Below, piece by piece: positions 59,212 through 64,000 of a DNA stretch of 64,000 bases (its first letter is position 1; every line of letters begins with the position of its first letter). The position numbers were made by a program, and so were the translations under genes. Origin of the DNA: HLUCCA09 sp039822045 (GTDB lineage: Bacteria > Pseudomonadota > Alphaproteobacteria > Rhodobacterales > Rhodobacteraceae); assembly GCA_039822045.1 (NCBI GenBank), contig JBCBMY010000008.1, positions 1 through 64,000 on the forward strand, in the 5' to 3' direction. The notes under the pieces are model-generated. The model was given only the letters and a program-made list of their open reading frames with translations. It ran no database searches and was not told the DNA's origin.

Positions 59212-60672
59212 ATGCTAGTGCAGGACCATGACCGGGCCGGCGGCTATTGGGGGGCCGTCTACGCATTCACCGCGCTGAAGGGCCTGCAGGTTGTCATCGA
59301 TGGGCCGGTCGGGTGCGAGAACCTGCCCGTCACCTCCGTTCTGCATTATACCGACGGCCTCCCTCCGCACGAACTGCCCATTGTCACGACGGGTCTCGGA
59401 GAGGAGGAGCTTGGCCGCGATGGCACCGAAGGCGCCATGAAACGGGCTTGGGGCACGCTCGACCCGGCGCTGCCGGCCGTCGTCGTTACCGGCTCGATCG
59501 CTGAGATGATCGGCGGCGGCGTGACGCCCCAGGGCACCAACATCCAGCGCTTCCTGCCCCGCACGATCGATGAGGACCAATGGGAAGCCGCCGACCGGGC
59601 CATGACCTGGGGCTTCACCGAGTTTGGCATGACCAAGGGCCGAATGCCTAAGGAGGCAAAGCGCGAGGAGGGCGCCAAGCCCCGCGTCAACATCCTTGGG
59701 CCGATGTACGGCACGTTCAATATGCCGTCGGATCTTGCCGAGATCCGCCGCCTCGTCGAGGGCATCGGGGCCGAGGTCAACATGGTCTATCCGCTGGGCG
59801 CGCATCTGGCCGAGATGCGCAACCTGGTGAACGCAGACGTCAATATCGTCCTTTACCGCGAGTTTGGGCGCGGCCTCGCCGAGGTTCTCGGCAAACCCTA
59901 TCTCCAGGCGCCCATCGGGGTCGGGTCGACCACGAAGTTCCTCCAGACCCTGGGGGAGCTTCTGGGGCTTGACCCCGAACCGTTCATCGAGACCGAGAAA
60001 CACTCCACGATCAAGCCGGTCTGGGATCTCTGGCGCTCGGTCACACAGGATTTTTTCGGCACGGCGAGCTTCGGCATCGTCGCGAACGAGACCTATGCGC
60101 GCGGCATCCGCAACTTCCTGGAGGCCGATCTCGGCTTTCCATGCGCCTTTGCCCATGCCCGCGTGGCCGGGCGCAAGCCGGACAACGACCGAGTGCGCGC
60201 CGACATCGCCAAGCATCGGCCCATCGTCGTCATGGGCTCGATCAACGAGAAGATGTACCTGGCTGAGTTGAAGGGCGGGCACGGCCCCCAGCCCGCTTTC
60301 ATCCCCGCGAGCTTCCCCGGCGCCGCGATCCGCCGCGCGACCGGCACGCCGATGATGGGCTACGCCGGCGCAACCTACCTGCTGCAGGAGGTCTGCAACG
60401 GCCTTTTCGATGCGCTCTTCCACATTCTGCCCCTCGGCTCGGAGATGGACGCGGCCGAAGCCACGCCCACGCGCCTGCGTCGTGACTTCCCCTGGGATGA
60501 CGATGCCGCGGCGCTCCTCGACCGGATCGTCGCCGACCATCCCGTTCTGACCCGCATCTCTGCGGCCAAGCAGCTCCGCGACAAGGCCGAGGCCGCGGCC
60601 CTCGAGGCCGGGGCCGAGCGGGTTGCACTCGACACCATACGCCAGCTCGCCCCCGCGGGCTTTGACACGTGA
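59212..60672 (+). CDS. bchZ: Chlorophyllide a reductase subunit Z
   Basis: Partner of BchY in ring B reduction. The 486-residue protein starts at ATG 59212 with the conserved MLVQDHDRAGGYWGAVYAFT, then VIDGPVGCENLPVTSVLHYT with a cluster Cys. GGAG lies 6 bases upstream; starts at 59179 (TTG) and 59200 (ATG) are in frame but lack homology. The C-terminus has DDDAAALLDRIVADHPVLTR, ISAAKQLRDKAE, typical of the family. In Rhodobacter the puf promoter lies inside this gene. Confidence 0.95.
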   Translation: MLVQDHDRAGGYWGAVYAFTALKGLQVVIDGPVGCENLPVTSVLHYTDGLPPHELPIVTTGLGEEELGRDGTEGAMKRAWGTLDPALPAVVVTGSIAEMIGGGVTPQGTNIQRFLPRTIDEDQWEAADRAMTWGFTEFGMTKGRMPKEAKREEGAKPRVNILGPMYGTFNMPSDLAEIRRLVEGIGAEVNMVYPLGAHLAEMRNLVNADVNIVLYREFGRGLAEVLGKPYLQAPIGVGSTTKFLQTLGELLGLDPEPFIETEKHSTIKPVWDLWRSVTQDFFGTASFGIVANETYARGIRNFLEADLGFPCAFAHARVAGRKPDNDRVRADIAKHRPIVVMGSINEKMYLAELKGGHGPQPAFIPASFPGAAIRRATGTPMMGYAGATYLLQEVCNGLFDALFHILPLGSEMDAAEATPTRLRRDFPWDDDAAALLDRIVADHPVLTRISAAKQLRDKAEAAALEAGAERVALDTIRQLAPAGFDT

Positions 60673-60694
60673 CACCCTCAGAAGGAGATCCAGA

Positions 60695-60958
60695 ATGGCC
60701 GATATCACCGATCATTCGCTGACGCCGACGAAGGCGACGGATGCGCGGGCCTATGCGCCGCGGACCCGGCGCACGCCCGCGGCACCGCGGCGGGAGTTCT
60801 ACGCCTATTTCGCGATCATCTTCCTGGCGACGCTGCCCCTGGCCTTTGTCACCTGGACGCTGTCGGCCCTGCGCCAGATGCGGCTGCCCGAGAAGGGTCC
60901 GCTGGCCAAGGCCTGGAGCCAGGCGCGGATCATCACGCCGATGATCTTTACCGCCTGA
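60695..60958 (+). CDS. pufQ: PufQ
   Basis: An 87-residue protein with one membrane helix (about 37-58, FYAYFAIIFLATLPLAFVTW) following basic RRTPAAPRRE. PufQ stimulates bacteriochlorophyll synthesis and may act as a pigment carrier; it is required for photosystem formation in R. capsulatus. AAGGAG lies 9 bases before ATG 60695, and bchZ ends only 22 bases upstream. The 165-base gap to pufB is GC-rich and structured. Confidence 0.9.
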   Translation: MADITDHSLTPTKATDARAYAPRTRRTPAAPRREFYAYFAIIFLATLPLAFVTWTLSALRQMRLPEKGPLAKAWSQARIITPMIFTA

Positions 60959-61057
60959 GGGCGACCGAGCTTCGGCCTCGCGCCGCACGTGCCGGATCCG
61001 CGCGTGCCGGGGCGGGGCCCCACCCCATTCGCCGAACCCTTCGGGGCGGTGGATGTC

Positions 61058-61074
61058 CGCGGGGCCACCCCGCG
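61058..61074 (+). other. Hairpin in the pufQ-pufB intercistronic region
   Basis: CGCGGGG-cca-CCCCGCG has a perfect 7-bp stem. It lies 50 bases before the pufB ATG, in the segment where Rhodobacter puf mRNA is processed; a 5' stabilising role for pufBA mRNA is plausible. Confidence 0.5.
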
Positions 61075-61123
61075 AAACCCGGCCGCGGGGCGCGCGGCGC
61101 AGTCTGAGTTTCGGAGGAAACAC

Positions 61124-61273
61124 ATGGCTGACAGTGACGACCTGTCCTTCACAGGTCTGACGGACGATCAGGCGCAGGAGCTGCATGCCGTTTACATGCA
61201 GGGCCTGTGGCTGTTTTCGGCCGTCGCGATCGTCGCCCACCTGGCGACGTTCATCTGGAAACCCTGGTTCTGA
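61124..61273 (+). CDS. pufB: LH1 beta subunit
   Basis: A 49-residue light-harvesting 1 beta polypeptide. The acidic N-terminus MADSDDLSFTGLTDDQAQEL is followed by HAVYMQGLWLFSAVAIVAHL, with the bacteriochlorophyll-ligating His in AHLATFIWKPWF. The C-terminal WKPWF is diagnostic. A strong GGAGGA site lies 6-9 bases upstream. pufA follows after 14 bases. Confidence 0.96.
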   Translation: MADSDDLSFTGLTDDQAQELHAVYMQGLWLFSAVAIVAHLATFIWKPWF

Positions 61274-61287
61274 GGAGGCGATAGATC

Positions 61288-61461
61288 ATGGCACAGTTCT
61301 ACAAGATCTGGCTGGTTTTCGACCCTCGCCGCGTGTTCGTGGCCCAGGGCGTTTTCCTGTTCCTCCTGGCCGCGATGATCCACCTCGTTCTGCTCTCAAC
61401 CGAGCGGTACAACTGGTTCGATGTCGCCCAGGCCAAGTACGGCACGGTCGCCACGGAGTAA
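61288..61461 (+). CDS. pufA: LH1 alpha subunit
   Basis: A 57-residue light-harvesting 1 alpha polypeptide. It reads MAQFYKIWLVFDPRRVFVAQ, then GVFLFLLAAMIHLVLLSTER, YNWFDVAQ; the His of MIHLVLL ligates bacteriochlorophyll and the STERYNW end lies at the periplasmic side. GAGGAGG is 8 bases before ATG 61288. A 12-bp hairpin lies 18 bases after the stop codon. Confidence 0.96.
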   Translation: MAQFYKIWLVFDPRRVFVAQGVFLFLLAAMIHLVLLSTERYNWFDVAQAKYGTVATE

Positions 61462-61479
61462 TCCGCGGTCCGCGCACCC

Positions 61480-61513
61480 GTTCCGGGCGGCTGGACATCC
61501 TGCCGCCCGGAAC
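61480..61513 (+). other. pufA-pufL intercistronic mRNA-stabilising hairpin
   Basis: GTTCCGGGCGGC and GCCGCCCGGAAC form a perfect 12-bp stem around a 10-base loop (TGGACATCCT). In Rhodobacter such a structure at this place protects the pufBA segment from 3' decay, giving an excess of LH1 over reaction centre. There is no T-tract. Confidence 0.85.
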
Positions 61514-61596
61514 AACCAAAAGTCACCGACGGCCGGGCCAGGTCGGGGAGCACCCGCGCGCCTCCGGGGAGCCAGCCGCCACAACGGAGTAAGAAG

Positions 61597-62445
61597 ATGG
61601 CATTGCTCAGCTTCGAACGAAAATATCGCGTGCCGGGGGGCACGCTCATCGGCGGCGACCTGTTCGATTTCTGGGTCGGCCCTTACTACGTGGGCTTTTT
61701 CGGCGTCACCACGTTCTTCTTTGCCGCGCTCGGCACGATCCTGATCTTCTGGTCGACCGCCGTTGATGGGGTCTGGAACCCCTGGCTCATCTCTATCGAA
61801 CCGCCAGCGCTCGAATACGGCCTGGGCGCCGCGCCCCTTATGGAAGGCGGCATCTGGCAGCTTGTCACGATTTGCGCCCACGGCGCCTTCATCTCGTGGC
61901 TGCTCCGAGAGGTCGAGATCTGCCGCAAGCTCGGCATGGGCTATCACGTGCCCTTCGCCTTCGGGGTTGCGATCTTCGCCTATACCACGCTGGTGGTCAT
62001 CCGCCCGGTTCTGATGGGCGCCTGGGGGCACGGGTTCCCCTACGGCATCTGGACCCATCTCGATTGGGTGAACAATGTCGGCTACCAGTACGGCAACTTC
62101 CACTACAACCCCGCGCATATGCTGGCGGTGACCCTTTTCTTCACCACCACGCTCGCGCTTGCCCTCCATGGCGGGCTCATCCTCTCGGCGGTCAATCCCA
62201 AGAAGGACACCGAGATGAAGACCCCGGACCACGAGGACACCTACTTCCGCGACTTCATCGGCTACTCGGTCGGCACGCTGGGCATCCATCGCCTGGGCCT
62301 GCTGCTGGCGCTGAATGCCGGCTTCTGGAGCGCGGTCTGCATCGTGATCTCGGGCACGGTTTGGTTCGACCAGTGGATCGCCTGGTGGGATTGGTACGTG
62401 TTCCTCCCCTGGTGGGGCGACATCGCAGGAGGCGTTAATGGCTGA
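61597..62445 (+). CDS. pufL: Photosynthetic reaction centre L subunit
   Basis: A 282-residue subunit with five membrane helices that carries the active electron-transfer branch with M. Intact landmarks: start MALLSFERKYRVPGGTLIGG, then FHYNPAHMLAVTLFF with the special-pair His, LALALHGGLILSA with an iron-ligand His, and SVGTLGIHRLGLLLALNAGF with the second iron-ligand His. The stop overlaps pufM by 8 bases. Unlike pufM it shows no disruption. Confidence 0.97.
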   Translation: MALLSFERKYRVPGGTLIGGDLFDFWVGPYYVGFFGVTTFFFAALGTILIFWSTAVDGVWNPWLISIEPPALEYGLGAAPLMEGGIWQLVTICAHGAFISWLLREVEICRKLGMGYHVPFAFGVAIFAYTTLVVIRPVLMGAWGHGFPYGIWTHLDWVNNVGYQYGNFHYNPAHMLAVTLFFTTTLALALHGGLILSAVNPKKDTEMKTPDHEDTYFRDFIGYSVGTLGIHRLGLLLALNAGFWSAVCIVISGTVWFDQWIAWWDWYVFLPWWGDIAGGVNG

Positions 62446-63367
62446 GTATCAGAACATCTTCACCCAGGTGCAGGTGCGGGGTGAGCCAGAGTTCGGCATG
62501 GCCGGCGACGGCGACTTCGACATCGACGAGCGCGTGGGCAAGCCGGGATACTCCAACGTTCTGGGGTGGCTCGGCAACGCTCAGGTCGGGCCGATCTATC
62601 TGGGGGCGTTCGGCGTCGTGTCGATCGCGAGCGGCCTGATCTGGTTCGTAATCTGCGGCCTCTCGTTCTGGGATCAGGCGGGCTATAACCCGGCCGTCTT
62701 CCTGCGGGATCTGTTCTACTTCTCGCTCGAGCCGCCCGGGCCCGAATACGGCCTCTCGATCCCGCCCTTGGGCGAAGGGCTCGGCTGGATCGTGGCGTCG
62801 TTCTTCCTGCTCGTCTCGGTGATGAGCTGGTGGATCCGCTCCTATCTGCTCGCCGAGCAGCTGGGGATGGGCAAGCATATCTGCTGGGCGTTTCTGTCGG
62901 CCATCTGGCTGTTCCTGGTGCTGGGCCTCATCCGCCCGATCCTGATGGGCAGCTGGTCGGAGGCGGTGCCCTACGGCATCTTCCCCCATCTCGATTGGAC
63001 GAACAATTTCTCGCTGATGTACGGGAACCTGTTCTACAATCCCTTCCACGCCCTCTCGATCGTGTTCCTCTACGGCTCGACGCTCCTGTTTGCCATGCAT
63101 GGGGCGACGATCCTCGCTGTCTCCCGCTTCGGCGGCGATCGCGAGATCGACCAGATCCAGGATCGCGGCACGGCTTCGGAGCGGGCGGCCCTGTTCTGGC
63201 GCTGGACCATGGGCTTCAACGCCACGATGGAGGGCATTCATCGCTGAGCCTGGTGGTTTGCCGTCCTCTGCACGCTTACGGGCGGCATCGGCATCCTGCT
63301 CACCGGCACGGTCGTGGACAACTGGCGCGTCTGGGCCGAGATCCACAACTACGCGCCCATCTACTGA
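62438..63367 (+). pseudogene. pufM: Photosynthetic reaction centre M subunit, interrupted by in-frame TGA
   Basis: The full frame would encode 309 residues, the normal length. Codon 270 (63245-63247) is TGA where the family has the conserved Trp of MEGIHRW; the downstream codons continue in frame as AWWFAVLCTLTGGIGILLTG, TVVDNWRVWAEIHNYAPIY and end at TGA 63365-63367. Upstream everything is intact: NPFHALSIV (special-pair His), FAMHGAT and GIHR (iron-ligand His, the latter His268) and the Glu of DREIDQI. The truncated product of 269 residues would lack the fifth helix and C-terminus and should not form a stable reaction centre. TGG to TGA is one transition at 63247. Sequencing error, true nonsense mutation or readthrough cannot be told apart here. 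Confidence 0.92.
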
Positions 63368-63379
63368 GGAGAGACGCAC

Positions 63380-63625
63380 ATGGCTGAGCAACGCCCCATC
63401 TTTGGCGAGCGCAAGGACCCGAGCCTGTTCCAGGAAGGTGCCCAGCTCATGGGCAAGGGGATGCTGATCGGCGCGGCGATCGCATTCATCCCTGTCGTCT
63501 TCATCTGGGTCTGGGTGGCGATCGGCGCGCTGTTGCCGCCTGAAAGCAAGGAGGCGCCGGATCCCTCGTTCGGCGCCATCGAGGCCCCGGCCGGGTCGGC
63601 CATCGCCGAGATCGCCCGGGCCTGA
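63380..63625 (+). CDS. pufX: PufX-like RC-LH1 core complex protein
   Basis: An 81-residue protein with a single membrane helix (about 28-52, GMLIGAAIAFIPVVFIWVWVAI). The segment ALLPPESKEAPDPSFGAIE resembles the C-terminal LPxxxxxAPxP...ALE of Rhodobacter PufX, and it lies 12 bases after the pufM stop, where PufX is encoded. PufX opens the LH1 ring for quinone exchange and directs core dimer formation in some species. The helix has a GxxxxG-like Gly pattern (GKGMLIG). The alternative, a cytochrome PufC, is excluded by size and lack of heme motifs. Confidence 0.82.
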   Translation: MAEQRPIFGERKDPSLFQEGAQLMGKGMLIGAAIAFIPVVFIWVWVAIGALLPPESKEAPDPSFGAIEAPAGSAIAEIARA

Positions 63626-63641
63626 CGCACCGAACCCCAGG

Positions 63642-63670
63642 CCGGCCGTCGCCCCCTGAGCGGCGGCCGG
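63642..63670 (+). terminator. Hairpin downstream of pufX
   Basis: CCGGCCGTCGC and GCGGCGGCCGG pair over 11 bp with one G-U and a 7-base loop, 17 bases after the pufX stop. No T-tract follows. It probably protects or ends the puf mRNA. Confidence 0.55.
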
Positions 63671-63744
63671 TCCGGAACCCGGCCGCGACCCAGCCATCGG
63701 GCGCTGCCGACAGCCAGTTCGGGCCGCCACCCTTGGCCCGGGCG

Positions 63745-63760
63745 CGGGGGTAAACCCCCG
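63745..63760. other. Short GC hairpin before dxs
   Basis: CGGGGG-TAAA-CCCCCG forms a 6-bp stem with a 4-base loop in the 223-base pufX-dxs gap. With the hairpin at 63642 it is the second structure in this gap; whether it belongs to the puf 3' end or the dxs leader is not clear. Confidence 0.4.
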
Positions 63761-63848
63761 GTTCCCTTCCTGTTGGCTACAGGACCCAGGCACTGCGCGC
63801 TCCCTCGGGCGCGTGGTGCCGCCTCAGACTTTCCGGGAGGATCGTTCC

Positions 63849-64000
63849 ATGTCTGCCGATATCCCTGCCGACCGCCCCCTCACCCCAACGCTCGACCGGG
63901 TCGCAGGACCTGCCGACCTGAAGGCGCTGACCGACCGCGATCTGGGCCGATTAGCGGGCGAGTTGCGGGCCGAGACGATTTCGGCGGTATCGGAAACCGG
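63849..64000 (+). CDS. dxs: 1-deoxy-D-xylulose-5-phosphate synthase, N-terminal part
   Basis: Only the first 50 residues lie in the window. MSADIPADRPLTPTLDRVAG, then PADLKALTDRDLGRLAGELR, AETISAVSETG, matches the start of DXS (LDRVxxPxDLRxLxxxxLxxLAxELR). DXS makes the first intermediate of the MEP isoprenoid pathway, supplying carotenoid and phytol precursors. GGGAGG lies 8 bases before ATG 63849. dxs after pufX is the normal order in Rhodobacter. Confidence 0.9.
   Translation, partial: MSADIPADRPLTPTLDRVAGPADLKALTDRDLGRLAGELRAETISAVSET

Noticed and set aside
63245..63247. TGA in pufM as selenocysteine or as a reassigned Trp codon
   Set aside because: Many genes here end at TGA in overlapping ATGA/TGATG junctions, so TGA is a normal stop, and no SECIS-like hairpin is evident after it. 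Leaky readthrough cannot be ruled out but is not supported.
63248..63367. The pufM 3' part as an independent small gene
   Set aside because: No start codon with a ribosome-binding site and the sequence is simply the fifth helix and tail of PufM in the original frame.
63380..63625. pufC (reaction-centre cytochrome) as the gene after pufM
   Set aside because: Only 81 residues and no CxxCH motif; PufX fits better.
1..64000. CRISPR arrays, rRNA or tRNA genes, replication origins
   Set aside because: No regularly spaced repeats, no rRNA-like segments and no DnaA-box or repABC-like sequences were seen on reading the window.

Overview
The window is GC-rich alphaproteobacterial DNA, most likely from Rhodobacterales (Rhodobacteraceae/Roseobacter group). 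It holds most of an aerobic-anoxygenic-type photosynthesis gene cluster (PGC) with a spheroidene/spheroidenone carotenoid pathway (crtA, crtB, crtC, crtD, crtE, crtF, crtI), the oxygen-dependent cyclase acsF, a PpsR/PpaA regulator pair, and a puf operon ending in a pufX-like gene. PufX is known only from part of this order, so a Rhodobacter/Rhodobaca-like lineage is favoured. No genus can be assigned from sequence reading alone.

Layout. (1) 1-1,030: IS630-type transposase tail, an empty stretch with a terminator, and a DUF2853 gene. (2) 1.2-13.7 kb: an exopolysaccharide locus in two divergent arms. The minus arm has a GDP-mannose enzyme, phosphatase, rhomboid protease, outer-membrane barrel, Wza-type export protein, TPR lipoprotein and priming glycosyltransferase. 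The plus arm has an ExeA-type ATPase, chain-length protein and BY-kinase. The gene set resembles exosortase (PEP-CTERM/XrtA) EPS loci, but no exosortase is visible. (3) 13.7-20 kb: flagellar motB-flgE-flgK-flgL-flgI. (4) 20-22 kb: LOG-family protein and dapD. (5) 22-24.3 kb: ppsR-ppaA on the minus strand. (6) 24.5-41 kb: bchFNBHLM-lhaA-puhABC-small ORF-acsF-puhE-hemA-cytochrome c. (7) 41-45.4 kb, minus: crtA-bchI-bchD-bchO. (8) 45.6-49.7 kb: crtIB, tspO and a hemolysin III family gene. (9) 49.7-53.2 kb, minus: crtD-crtC-AI-2E-family transporter. (10) 53.3-64 kb: crtEF-bchCXYZ-pufQBALMX and the start of dxs.

The parts work together as one regulon. HemA feeds tetrapyrrole synthesis; BchIDH, BchM, AcsF, BchLNB, BchF, BchXYZ and BchC carry the pathway to bacteriochlorophyllide; the Crt enzymes make the carotenoid; LhaA, PuhB, PuhC and PuhE assist assembly of LH1 (PufBA) and the reaction centre (PufLM, PuhA). 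Eight exact TGT-N12-ACA PpsR palindromes and two one-mismatch copies sit in the ppaA/bchF, crtA/crtI, crtD/crtE and crtF/bchC intergenic regions. bchG, bchP, bchE and puc genes are not in the window.

The most striking observation is that pufM carries an in-frame TGA (63245-63247) where the family has a conserved Trp. The remaining 39 codons of a normal reaction-centre M subunit follow in the same frame. Either this strain cannot make a functional reaction centre from this copy, or the base is a sequencing/assembly error, or the stop is read through.
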